DNA of 64,000 bases from Symsagittifera roscoffensis. Lineage: Eukaryota > Xenacoelomorpha > Acoela > Convolutidae. The translations under genes were made by a program, and so were the position numbers. The notes under the pieces were generated by a model that saw nothing but the letters and a program-made list of their open reading frames with translations, made no database searches and was not told the origin of the DNA. Every line of letters starts with the position of its first letter. The stretch's first letter is position 1. The stretch is taken from contig NC_087068.1 of the NCBI RefSeq assembly GCF_963678635.1, positions 52,118,563 to 52,182,562 of the forward strand, written 5' to 3'. This document shows positions 1 to 13,800 of this stretch, in pieces.

Positions 1-1646
1 AGAACAATTTACGATTGACCATTTTTGGATAAAATAACCCAATTTGAGACAACTGCATCAATGGTTAAAATTCTTATTTCGCTAGAAAATCTGAAAACTT
101 AATTCCACTTTCGAAAAATTAAGTCCATCACTTTCTTCTTGATCTTCACACTTTCCCTGCTCGAAAGTGGAGTTTGTCTTCCTTCAAACAAATGAAATGA
201 ACTGAACTTAAGAAGAAACCAAAAATCAAACCGCGAAAATATACATTTGAGCCGAGCCTGAAAAAATTTTGTCCTGAAAAAAATCATCAGCACCCGTACA
301 AGAGTCTGAACTACGCTCATCGACTCTTAAGAATAGCTAACTTGTGAGTGGTTTAAATGCACCCAGGTAAATGATTGCCTATTCACGACGAATTCGCAAA
401 CTTGAATAAGTAGTTCAAATCAAAGCCATCATAGCTGGTTGCTCTATATAGAGCATGTGGCAATGAAAGGAAGACTTGATGATTGATTATACGCTCATTT
501 TAATCTCTACCTTAATTTGTCTTCAAGGTTAGACTTCCTTTCGAAACCGGCGATCCCGAAATTTAATTATCGCAGTGTATAGAAACCTTTTGCTCCAAAA
601 TTGTGGATGTCTTCGAGGGAAACCGAAACACTGAAACAAAATAAGTACACTTTGGAGTCATTAACCTTTTCAAAAACTCAAATTCGGACCTCTTCTTCCA
701 TTCTCAGCCAGAGATTCGGGGTCAGCGAACAAAATTCTAGGCAACGCGGAAACAGGATCGGTTTCTGAATGCGATATAGTTTGCAAGCTTTTTTTTCGCT
801 ATGACTGAACTTGAGGTGAGAAACTTCAAATAACGATAAAGCAAGAGCCCTGCATATTGATTGGCTGACCTATGGTGAACCTACTTCTTCTGCAACACTC
901 CGTCAGAATATTGCAATATTGCGATGGACGCAACGAAACAATCACAAAAACTCTATCCCGAATCAAAACACGTTCAATCGCTAGTTTCTAGGCGGAGCTT
1001 ATTACGTTTCACCATCCTATACATCAACCAGAGCTGGTAATAGCACAACTTGGAGGGAAAAACTATGTGCAACGAATGCAAGATTTAAAAGCGCTGAGTT
1101 TTAGCAGCGATTTTCAGCATTATTTCAGAGATACTATGCCGCTGATTCATCTTAGATCCAGCGCCACTTTAGAACCGTAACAGCACTGAAATACCACTGA
1201 TTCATCTATCTTTAGCGTGAATACAGTGTTATTACATCGCTAATTCGCCGATCTTCAGCTTTATCTTAGTGTTATTACATCGATGATTCACCTCTAATTT
1301 TAAGGGTATTTGCAGCACTGGTCAGGTTAAGGTGGCACTTATTAGAGCCTAATTCATCCATGCCACTATATGCATTAACACTGATTGAGCGCTGAATTTC
1401 CAGTTCAACCCGCGGGAGATTCGCTACTAGGTTCCAAATCCAGATGATAGTTTAAAAGCGCCCAGCATTTTCGTAGAACACAGCCCCCAAAATCCCATTT
1501 TACAATTTGTACCAATTTTGCTAAGTTTCAATTCTTCAATGTCACCTTTTCAATTTCTTGCATTTGAGCAATTGATTATCTAAGCAGTAAACGATACAAA
1601 GAATAGAGCGAAGTAATGCGATATGACGTAATCATCATCACTACCA
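1..1646. other. 3' flank of the MFSD8-like gene, no gene seen
   Basis: AT-rich DNA downstream of the MFSD8-like stop codon. Part of it (about 95-335) is a copy of the dispersed ~330 bp intronic repeat. In the rest I see no conserved protein motif, no RNA gene and no convincing splice-flanked exon. The short open frames here look like chance. Confidence 0.5.
95..335 (+). repeat. Dispersed ~330 bp repeat, copy 1
   Basis: Shares blocks with four other copies in the window (8475-8812, 8813-9160, 10660-10925, 11485-11905): a block containing CCACTTTCGAAAA, one containing GTGGAGTTTGTCTTCCTT, and an end containing AAGAGTCT...CTCTTAAGAA. All copies have the same orientation. No coding capacity or terminal repeats were recognised, so the class is unknown. 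Confidence 0.6.
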
Positions 1647-1856
1647 TCAGTAACTGACACCGAATTCGCGCGTTACAATATGCTGGATGAATTTCCGGTT
1701 AAAGACGAACACAACCGTCGTAGCTACTCCAACACTAGCTGCTTGAGAGAGGTAGGCTGCCATGGGTCCATAGTGGTCGAACAGTTGGGTCACTAGAAGG
1801 GGTCCCAGAGCACGTGCCAGAGATCCGGCAGCTGTGAGGATTCCTTGCAGAAATCC
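1647..1856 (-). CDS. MFSD8: MFSD8-like terminal exon (TM11-TM12, stop)
   Basis: Acceptor TTTACAG. It encodes GFLQGILTAAGSLARALGP, a hydrophobic TM12, and the C-terminal tail IVTREFGVSY with a TGA stop. It is 7.9 kb from the preceding exon. Confidence 0.85.
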   Translation of the reverse strand, partial: GFLQGILTAAGSLARALGPLLVTQLFDHYGPMAAYLSQAASVGVATTVVFVFNRKFIQHIVTREFGVSY

Positions 1857-4800
1857 CTGTAAATAATCGCATTCTGATTTAATTTTGTAGATTACAATAA
1901 ATGGCCTCTAAAACAGGATTTCAGCATCGGCCATGAATGCATCTTGATAGTAATAGGCGCATATCAATGCAAAGTAATGAGTTTTTGTGCCTCGCACTTA
2001 CGAAAGAGTTCAATTGTGAGTGGGTTTTTTTAAATACAATTCAGACAATTTAATACACCTCAAAGGGAAGCAGTATGAAAGCAATATCCAAGCAAAAAAA
2101 ATACAGTCACTACTACTTTTTTTTGCAGTGATGACAGTGACCTGAACTTTCTGCACTACCTTCACAGCAGCAAGTCGCTCTAATTATCGATAACATAAGC
2201 GATCCTGAAAATTTTGTTTAATTATTGCATTCAGTGGTACTTGATGTCAGGCAAATAAGTCGAGTTTCCTCAAGTATAATTTTGACCATTTCGGCTATTA
2301 AGCATCTATACTTTTTCTAAAGGAAAGCAAAACAGTATTCAAGGGCTTTCAGTACTATTTTGGATCAAATCTTGAGCACGCTCCCTGTATTTTTCGCATT
2401 TCCCAAACTCAAAAAGACCTCTAAAACCTTCTTAAAGAAATCACGCATAAAAACCCTAACGAAAATCAATTTCAATATAAAAGAACATAGGCGCTACGCG
2501 CAATACACCGAAGGCATAAAAACTGAAGCAAAAACCAAACAACTTGAACAACTAATAATTGAAGAATAACAGTTCTAGAACAAAAAATCGTACTAATACA
2601 TGTATACACCAAAATTTTGCTATATCGAGAAAGAGCCTGAAATAACAGTTCTAGAACTAAAAATCGTACTAACACATGTATAGGTTAAATTTTTGATATA
2701 TCAACGACGATCATAAAATAACACTTCTAGAACTAAAAATCGTACTAACACATTTATACACCAAAATTTTACTATATTGACAAAGAGCCTGAAATAACAG
2801 TTCGTGAGCTAAAAATCGTACGAACACATGTATACACCAAAATTTTGCTATATTGGCAAAGATCATGAAATAACAGTTCGAGAGCTAAAAATCGTACTAA
2901 CACATGTATACGTCAAATTTTTGCTATATTGACAAAGATCATGGAATAACAGTTCTAGAGCTAAAAATCGTACTAACACATGTATACACCAAAATTTTGC
3001 TATATTGACAAAGATCATGGAATAACAGTTCGAGAACTAAAAATGGTACTAACACATGTATACAATAAAATTTTGATATATTGACAAAGATCATGAAATA
3101 ACAGTTCGAGAACTAAAAATCGTAATAACACATGTATACACTAAAATTTTGATATATTGACATAGATCATAAAATAACAGTTCGAGAACTAAAAATGGTA
3201 CTAACACATGTATACGCTAAATTATTGCTATATTGACGAAGAGCCTGAAATAACAATTCTAGAGCTAAAATCGTACTAACACATGTATACACCAATATTT
3301 TGCTATATCGACAAAGAGCCTGAATAAACGTTGTAGAACTAAAAATCTTACTAACACATATATACACCAAAATTTTGCTATATTGACAAAGAGCCTGAAA
3401 TATTGACAAAGGACCTGAAATAACAATCGTAGAACTAAATGTCGTACTTACGCATTGTAGATCAATTTCTATAGCTATAATAAAATACAAAAGATTGTGT
3501 TTGTATGTGTAGCAAAACGCCTCCTGTCGTTTCAATCGGCCAATCGTATAAATTGGCATGTAGACTCATATGGGTCTCCGGAATAACTAAAAATCGTACT
3601 TACACATATACTTACAAGAAAGAGCTAAAATGAAAAAAAGCTATTAGTCTTATTATATTGAGAAATTGTGAAGCAGTCTCAGAATTGACAGTATGTAGCA
3701 GTAAAACAATCCAAAAAACAAATCCAAAAAACAAAAAAAATACTTGCAAAGACATGACACAGATCTGAAAAATGTACCAATGTTGGTATTCATGAACAAA
3801 ACTTCAATCAGGTAAAGATATCAGTTAAGTATTCCACGAAATCAAGTTCAAATTCAACCTTCAAAAACCGGCAAGTAATAGAAATGACATAAAACTTCAA
3901 CGTTCAGCGTCAAACTGATTACGGAACGTCAAATTTAAACGGACGCCATTCCATTTCTCAAACGATCCATCGGGTGCAGTGGATCCTCTCAAGATGCTGT
4001 GCTTCCAGTCTTTCTGGCAAGCTCCGAGCATGGTAAAAACGCTACCATGTGGCAACAAAACAGAAACTTCAGAGCGCGTGGTCCCGTTTCTTTTCATTGC
4101 AAAGCGTCGGGTGGCTCCAAGGGATACGCTGGCAATGGTTGGATAATCAGGAATACCACGTTCGTTGTCAGCGTGAAATCCAACTCCCTGAAAATACTGA
4201 TAGGCAAAGTACATTTTCTATGTTATCTAATTGTTATGACGGTATTTTGTGATATTACCTCTTCGAGGGAACAATAAATGTTGATGAGGACACTGTTGAA
4301 GGAAACTTTGAGTTCTTTCTCCAACAAGGTCTTTAACAAGAACAACTGTGGTGACCAAGAGTTGTTGGGCGGGTGGCGAACGCTTCCATATGAGTATGGA
4401 ACCTCCGAAATCCACTTGACAGAGCGCCCGTTGACATGTGTCCAAGATTCCTGTTTGTATGATTTGTAAAGCTCTGCAAAGAGGGAATCAGCTATGCTCA
4501 AAACAGATTTATTGCAAACGTCAAGGGAAATTTGAGAGACGCCAAACACTGAAGATGAGCTGATAGTAAACAGCTGCAAAAATAAAATTATGACATTTAA
4601 GTGCTCAGTGGAATACAACAGAAAAAAAAATAGAATAGACAAAAAGTATTTACCACGGCAGATGTCAAAAGAGTTAAGGATACTCTCACAAATTAATTTC
4701 GCCAAATTCAGGCAGCCCATTTGCGACAAATGAACACCATCGGTAGATAAATGTGTGTAGCGCAATAGTCCAACGGGAATAAATGACCAATCTGAAGACT

Positions 4801-7800
4801 TGATGGCTGTATCCAACGCGCGGATTTCACGGTAAAAGTCCTTGCGAACAATTGGACTAAAAATACAATGTAGTTTATTTTTTCTCTAAACTTCATTAAA
4901 AAAACAGCAAAACCGATACCTGATGAACAATGTACATTATTATTATTACTGAATTAGTCATTTTATGAAAAAGTTACCAAAGGAGCAGGACTTCAAAGCC
5001 AGCATCGCGAAGAGGAGAAGCAAGTGACATAATCAACATAGCAAGTGTGGCCTTTGCCAAGCTCGCGAGAGAAGCATCGGTATGGGCAATGCTTGGTTGT
5101 AACACAATATCTTGTTGGCGGGGACACATGTCGTTTGCACCAACAGCAAGAATAACGCGAGCTGGTTTCGAGGCTTTTATCTCTTCGACATGAGTGTCAT
5201 TGATGGTACTGACTTTCAGTCCAGATTTCACTATAACCGACGTATGGGAAAGTCTGATAAGGTATTCGTTAAATCCTTTTAACATAGAATCGCCAAACAA
5301 AACAGTGGACGTCATTTCTGAAAAAAAATTATATCACCATCATTGTGTTATAGAAACCATTACAATAAATTTGAACTACGGAAAAAAGTACATTGCAAAA
5401 ATATATTTGTGAAAAACAATATAAATAATAACATCGCTCTGCTCAGACGTGTGCTATGATAACGAACATTCGCTCAGAAATAAATGCAACAATATTACAG
5501 TAATTAAAAATTTGTCAGCGTTTATAAATTATTCAGTCTTGTTAAAAATTAATAAAAAAGGGCGCTTAACACGTACTTGGCTTTGACAGAATGGTTTGCC
5601 AACATTATAATAACAAAAAAAGGCGAATATTTCTCAATAGTCAGTATTGAACGCACGTAAAACATTAATAACAATCAGATTACAACAACAGCTTCATGAA
5701 CCTTCATATGCGCAGTTGGAATGTTCCCTTGTAAATTATAGATGTTTCCAGAAGAATGATTCACTTTTGTTCTCTTACGATATATTGTTGGCGAATGCAT
5801 TTTGAAACAAGGGAATATCACAAATAAATATGTCTTGTAAAGATAATGTTACATCAACAGTCATGAAAGTTATACATAGTGAGCCAAAATTCGTAACCAG
5901 TTATGCATTTCCGTTGTTGTCATCATCGCAGAGCACGAGTTAAAAATAAATATACACACAGATTAGTTAAACTAAAGAAATTGTGTACCTAATACAAGTA
6001 TACACAGACCAGTTGATTGAAACTACAGTGTACCTAATACAAGTATACACAGCAGTTGAAATAGAAAAACTGTGTATCTAATACAAGTATACACAGATCA
6101 GTTGAATGAAACTACAGTGTACCTAATACAAGTATACACAGCAGTTGAAATAGAAAAACTGTACCTAATACAAGTATACACAGACCAGTTGATTGAAACT
6201 ACAGTGTACCTAATACAAGTATACACAGATCAATTGAACTAAATAAATTGTGTACCTAATACAAGTATACACAGACCAGCAGTTGATTGAAACTACAGTG
6301 TACCTAATACAAGTATACACAGACCAATTGATTGAAACTACAGTGTACCTAATACAAGTATACACAGCAGCTGAAATAGAAAAACTGGAAGTAGACGCAT
6401 TGATGAAAAAGTTTTCTGTGGACAGCATTTGACAAAATATCTCTTTCACAGTTGAAATTAACACGCCACCATGGTCAAATTCAGTAAGTCTACTGAGCCG
6501 ATCTCTGATGCAAGCGCTTGACAACAAAAGCTGAAGAACAGAATTGAGATAGCAACTGTTGTCATCATTTGCAATGCCCGTGGGTCGAAATGGCTCCATT
6601 ACATGACTGAAAATAGAAGTAACATAAAATTTAACATTTTGCTTTACGTTATTGAGTCCACGCTCCAACAAAATCTTTTTTGAGAAATACAAAAGCAAAT
6701 TTGAAAATTAATTACCGGACAGATATAACTATAGATAAATCTTTAAAATAAATAATTTAAAATCATTTTTGATGTAGCTGCAACCCAAAAGCAAGTGGAC
6801 AAATCTCGTTGGCAGCGTTCCCTGTAAATCGTTGTACGCTAATTGGTGATATACAGATCTTTCTGAAAATATCCTAAGCAGAACAATAAATTGAAAATCA
6901 TTTTTTGCTTTTAACTACATAGCTAAGAAGTAAAACATCAAATTTCACAATCAAACAACAAAGACGCTAACTAAATAAATAAATAAATGAACGAACAAAC
7001 CAACAAATGAACGAACAAACCAAAAATAAATAAACATAAATAAATAAATGAATAAATAAATACATACATGAATAATAAATAAAAGCAAAACTAAATGAAA
7101 GAAAATAATTAAATAAATATAGCAATAAATATCAACGAATAAACAAAACACACCTGATAAATAAATAAACAATAAAAAAATAAATCAATACATAAATAAA
7201 TAAATACATACATAAATAAATAAATAAATAAATAAATAAACGCAAAACTGAAATGTACAAATAATTAAATTAACATGAAAAAATATATATATCTCATGAA
7301 CAAATAACCAAACAAACAGACCCATAATATAAATAAATGAAAGTAAATGAATTAAATAAATACACATACATAAATAATAAAAGCAAAACTAAATGAAAGA
7401 AAGAATAATTAAATAAATATAGAAATAAATATCAACAAATAAACAAAACACACCTGATAAATAAATAAGCAACAAAAAAATAAATCAATACATACATAAA
7501 TAAATAAATACATAAATAAATACATAAATAAATAAATAAATAAATAAATAAAAGCAAAAGTGAAATGTACAAATAATTAAATAGACATGAAAAAATATAT
7601 ATGAACAAATAACCAAACAAACAGACCCATAATATAAATAAATGAAAATAAATAAATTGATTAAATACACACGCAGAAATAATAAAAGCAAAACTAAATG
7701 AAAGAAAGAATAATTAAATAAATAAACAAAACACGTGATAAAAATAAACAAAAATAAATATGTACATACATAAATTATAAATAAATATAAGCAAACTAAA

Positions 7801-10800
7801 CATAATTAAATAAATAGAAGAACAGATAATTAAATAAATAAAGATGAACAAATAAAGAAACAAACATACGCAATCACGTGACATAGCGCGATATAGTCCA
7901 GCCCACATGATAATTGATAACTGTGGACGTTATTTGTCGACACTTGACAACAGACAACATTAAAAAAAACCGTTACACGATACCATAACACCTTGACTAA
8001 AGTCTTCGGTGTAAACATGTTTGGAGGGGATTCAATCTAAAAAAAAACCTTTTTTTGCGTATTTTGCTTGGTTTCGGTAAAGGGGCGTTACAGTTTTTTA
8101 GAAAATATTTTTGAATAAATTTTTTTTTGCTATTGGTCCTCGATACTTGATATATACAGCGCAGAGGCATCGTGCTCAGTGCTTTTGATGTTTTAGCTGC
8201 TTTACTGGTCGCCTCTGTTCAATATACAGCTTAAATTTTTCTCTTGGTTTTACAATTTTTTTTGTTTGATTTAAGGGTGCTTAGTTGCGTGTATTGGATA
8301 TCAAATTTATTTGCTATCAATTTGGCAAATACAGTTTTTGCCATTGGAGAACATAGCCAATCGAAGATTGGAAAATAGTAATAAACGCAAGTAAACATAA
8401 AAAAACACTGACTTTGTTGGAAAAATCTCAACTATCGAAGAATTTCAAAGAAAAAAAAATAGATGCCCTTTAATCTCTTTGAATTTCTAGAACAATTTAT
8501 GATTGGCGCTTTTTTGATAACATGAATCCAACTTCAGAAAACTGGATCAACAGGTAAAGTTTTTATTCCGCTTGAAATCTAAAAAATAAATTCCACTTTC
8601 AAAACTAAAATCGTTCACGTTTTTTGCGCCATTTCCCCGGTCGTATTTGGAGAGTACTATTTACGTCACTTTCAGCAGATGAAATTCAATTGAATTCAAA
8701 AAGTTCATCAATCATATATACCTAAGTGCATCAATATTTTGAGACTTTACTAAAAAAAAATCAGCAAGGCTTATATAAGAGTCTTCACTGCGTTCATTAC
8801 TCTTAAGAAACAGATGCCCTAAAGCTCTTTGAATTTCTGGAACAATTCATGTTTGGCATTTTTTTGATAAAAATAATGCAATTTGAGAAAACTGGATCAA
8901 TAAGTAAAATTTTCAACTCGCCAAGAAACCTGAAAATTAAATTCCATTTTCGAAAGTCGATCACGTTTTTCATGACTTTTACAATTTTGCTGTTCGATAG
9001 TGGAGTTTGTCTTCCTTTTAACCAAGAAAAGGATTTGAACTTAAAAAGAAATCAAAAATCAAATAGCGAAATATTAATATTTAGCGTGAACAAGCTTAGA
9101 GATTTTTTCCTGAAAAAAACCATCGCGACCTTTATAAAATCTAAATTACGTTAATCCACTTTTAAAAAGCAGACCTAAAATACGAAGTGCAATTCAGTTA
9201 TTGAAAATCTGCATTCTTCAAAAAATACAGACCTGCCCTAGCTGTTCAACTTCACAAATCGGCACAAGCATACGCTCAACTTTTAGCAAAGCAAATATTA
9301 TCTAGCAGTTTTTATTAAATATCATGAGTCAATGAAAGTATTTCAATTTAAGCTATACTTTTCCTTTCCAAGTTCCGCTAAAAAAAATTTCGCAGATTTT
9401 CAAGCCCAACATTCAAGCTCTCTTCGAAAATGGCGAATTTTTATTGAAGACAAAATACCAATCAAATTATTGCCAGGTTTATTCGCTACGAGTTCGATTA
9501 GCCCGAGCGACCAAGGTTGTCAAAATGCTATCCTGGAGCGAGTTTCTTTTTAATTACATTGAATACAAAATTTGAGCTCTGCTTGAACATTTAATGGAAC
9601 AAAAAAAGCAGTTTTGTCCTAAACTAAAATTTCGCCATTTTGGAAGTAGAAAATCTATTCGATTTCAGAAGTTTTTTATCTAAATGACATTGAAACAAGT
9701 TTTGAAAACATTTTAAATTTTATTATTAAACCAAATTAATTACTTGTGGAAAAGGTCCGACAATCTTTGAGAATATCGTTGCCACAAGCACAGTGGCTAC
9801 GGCGTATCCCATGCAATTTATAACAGCTGATATGACGAACTGGTACAAGTAGATCTCGTGTACTTCCTCACACCAGTCGTACTTCGTGGAGTCACAACCC
9901 TTTCTGTCTTTCGGAGCAAGGGTTGAACTCGTGTTTTCTAGAAACAAATTTAATCAGTTTCAAAACACCCAAATATCTACTGCCAGAAAAATTCAAAGCA
10001 TCTTGCGGTTGTAAACTACAATTGATACTTATGAGTTTGCATTTTTGAAGTTAAAGAACCAAACGTCGGTCCAAGTTTTTAAAATCTGGATGTTTTCTAA
10101 AACCATAAAGTTTTCTTTAAAAATTAAAGCGTAGCCGCTTTAGCAGGCAAGAATCCCTATCATCTTCTTTCAATTGAAACATTAAACTCTTATCACTATC
10201 ATGTATGCTTTGCTCCTAGATCAGAAATCTCCTCTCTAACTACTTCGATGAAGCTTTTTCTTTTGACGGCAAGGATACCTAGAGTCGAGTTTAAAGGTGG
10301 GCGACCAAGAACCAAGGATGTTGCTAATGCTATACACTCACCTAAGAACTAACATGTAGCTGAGCCCAAAATACCCATCGTTGCTCAAGCTTATCGACAA
10401 GTATAGTTCATTTAGCCCTATTTTACCCACTTTTGGTTTCCTAATTTTTAACTCTGACCAAAACTGCGATAACTTTGATCACATCTCCGAGAATTGAATT
10501 TCCCAACTTATGAGTTCGAAAGTATGGACTACGCGCTCGGCTAAATTCTATTTAACTTTCAATTGCTTAAATTTTGAAATTTTGTCACTGACTGTTTCAC
10601 AGCCAACAGACAATTGAAAAGAGTCAATGGACGCATACAAACAGAAAAAAAACAGACGTTTTTTGAAGACAAAAACTTCAGCATACGAATTTCACAGAAA
10701 ACAAAGATTTCCTTTTTGGAGAGAACAATTTGCCTACATTTTAGAAAAGAAATGAATTGAACTCACAAAGTTCACATATACCTATATTCATAAATACATT

Positions 10801-13800
10801 ATTATGCATGAATGCATGTATGAATGCACTACTGTAGTTATCGGAGCATTTCAAAAAAAATCACCAAGACCCAAACAAGAGTCTTCACTAAGTTCATTGA
10901 TTCAAGAGTCTTTACAACATTGAGATAAAAACTTAAAATTTGTCAACACTTTTTCGAATTTTGCGTTGGCGGTTTTTTAAAACAAATTCTTTTTTGAAAA
11001 GTTTCTATTTAAGTATATTGTGTCACACTTGCTATAAAACTTTTCGTGTACTTACCGTCTGGGTAGTAAACCTTAGGATGGTCTGAGCTGTAAGGCATGA
11101 CTGCTACAAATGAAAGCATGAGAAGCACCATGGCGCAAAATAGAACATGTCTCTCTTTAAACCTGAAACAGAATAGTTTGAATTGTTAGAAATGTTAGGG
11201 TGATCGAACTTTCATAGATTAAAAAAAACCTTGCAGGAACATATATATATATATATTACTGTTGCATTGAAAGTTGTGAAAAACATATGTTCAAAACAAT
11301 TTTCTGTCGCCAAAAACATTCTTAGGTCCTATGACTGGATCTCCTTAACAATCTCGGCTTCCTATGGTATCGACTGAATCACTACCTCCAAATAAAACAT
11401 AGCCAACGGAATATTGGAAAAGAAGAACATGGAAGCCGAAAAATAAATTGAGTGAAAATTATTGAACGGTATTGAAGAAAAAAAATTATCACAGTTCATG
11501 ACAGGCACTTTTTTCTGGAATTAACCTAATTTAAGAAAACTCGATTAAGGGATAAACCTTTTAATCCGATGAGAAATTTTAAACTTAAAATCCACTTTCG
11601 AAAATAGAAATTGGTTACACTTTTTTGCTTTTGCAATTGGAGAGCGCAACTTGCCTATATTTTAGCAAATGACCTTGAATTGAATTGAAAAGTGCATTGA
11701 TACTTACGTGCACTCATAATTGCATTAATATGTATAATATTATCTTGATAATATGATATTATCTGTATGATGTATTACATACATATATTATTCTTTATGA
11801 TATTATCCTTTATTTAGTTATTAGAGCATTCAGACTTTTTCATGAAAAGGAAAAACAACAAGACCCATATCAGTGAAAATCACTTCGTTCTTTTAGAAAT
11901 AAACAGTAAATTGGCACTAAACTGGAGTAAATTAGCACTGTTTTTCAATGAGAACTCTAGTTTATGCTACTTTATGATTGGTCAAAATCCCACTGAAATT
12001 GACTGAACAATCTACCACCTTTCTGGTACGCGGGGAGATTGTTAAGTAAATTCTTATGAGGCACTGAACATAACTCTGATTACGCCTAGCTGCTCTACAA
12101 AAAAAAGCATTGCAAACAGACATTTGGAAAAGTGCCAATGAACAAGGAACCGAATAATAAAATAGAACGAATAATAATTTTGACTTCAGAAAAAATATAA
12201 CTTTACTGTTCTTTGAGTTTGATGTTCTGTTATCATTGATATTTTTCCATGAAAAGTCACAAAATTAGAAAAAACTGGATCTCTAGAACATGGCTAACTG
12301 CAGGTTTCAACACATGGCTAACTGCAGGCGCAGCTATCAAGTGCAATAAAAAAATTAGAAACAAGCCTCGAATAAGAAAAATTTGGCTAGGTCTGATATT
12401 CGAACCTCCGATCTATATATTACGAGCCTCACACACTAACCACTCAGCCACGGAAGCTAAATAGGCACCAAACACTAGCCACAAATAATGCAGAGAACAG
12501 AAGCTATGCAATTTGCAATGCTAAGTGAAACTTCCAAATAAGTGAACACTTTTATTTGCGAGTTAGGTTAGAAAAAATAGGCGGTTCGTAATAAAACACT
12601 AAGCTGATCGCAAAAGAAAGGAAGCCAAAGAAAACGAAAAAAATATATATTACTGTGATTATTTGAACTACTAGGAAAAAAGAAAATTTGGAAATCAGAA
12701 ACTCGTTTTCATCATATTGAGGTGGTAACTTCCACTCAAAAAGACGACCAATTGTTGAGAAAACAGTATTCAAGTGAGTCTCTTATGTAGCCCAACAAAG
12801 TTTAAGAAAGGCAATCTCTAAATTTGGTATAACTAAAAACGTTTTGGTTTGATAGCCAGAAAATTCAGTTTTAATACATGAAAATCTTATTTTCTGATTA
12901 AAAAACTCCTTTTGAATATAGTTTCCTCAAATTTTTTTTGGGTTCATGGGAAACTCACTTTGATATATTTTGCTCTGTAATTGACCCATCAGTTTTTTTG
13001 TTATTTTGATTGACTACAAGGAGTCAAAATTAACCCTCTTTTCGGTTTAGAATTTGGGTCCGAATTTCGAAAAAATAAATTTCCACATACTAATTCTGGT
13101 GAATATATTAGACACCTTAAAACACTCTAAAACTCCTCCATTGCATAATTTAAATCAGCACTGTAGGTATCTTTTTTTCGCTGCAAAAACTAAATACTAA
13201 TATCCATCACATTTTTTCCCGCCATTTGAATAAGCGTTACCCGGGAGCTTAATTTGACTTAAATGTAGCAACTAAATATGAATTGAACTTAAATCTTAAA
13301 ATGAAATCTAACACGAACCTAGCAGTGATGACCTTGACGGCAATCATAGAGAGGATGGTGACTATGCTGCAGCCTCCGAGCAGAATGCTGGCTGCAAGTG
13401 TGGACTTCTCAGCAGTCCACGCACACATCACTTCCAGAATTGGAGTCACCAGACTGCAAAAAGAAACATGTTAGACCGTTGTTGATGTATAATAGTTTAA
13501 TTTATTGTTTACGAAGATAGTTGAGTGGAAGAAATTCGTTTTTGTTTAATTTTTATTTTGTTCTTTTTCTTCTCAATACTTGATTTGCTCAGCACAATGA
13601 CAGAGACAAATTTGTGGTTGAAAAGAAGCCAAGCCAAGTATTTTGCTCCATTTGAAACGAAGTCAGAAGCAAAAAAGAAGAGTTCACGTGGTTCACTGAA
13701 ACTTAATCACTGAATCATTGATTAGGACTTAAGCATCAACGTTTAGAAAAAAAGAATGAAAATATCCAGCGAAATCATCTGTCCGAAAAAAAACGCCCAT

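Noticed and set aside
2565-3440. CRISPR-like regular repeats
   Set aside because: Units are contiguous with no unique spacers, and the context is an animal intron; it is a minisatellite.
6951-7908. Several minus-strand frames rich in Leu, Tyr, Phe and Ile that look like membrane proteins
   Set aside because: They are translations of the AAAT simple repeat; the hydrophobic look follows from TTTA/TTAT codons.
8231-8431. Short minus-strand ORF possibly a further MFSD8-like exon
   Set aside because: The exon phases on both sides (9744 and 1856) already join perfectly at phase 0.
12390-12465. tRNA-Ser/Leu-like gene
   Set aside because: Good A and B boxes but poor acceptor and anticodon pairing, followed by a SINE tail.
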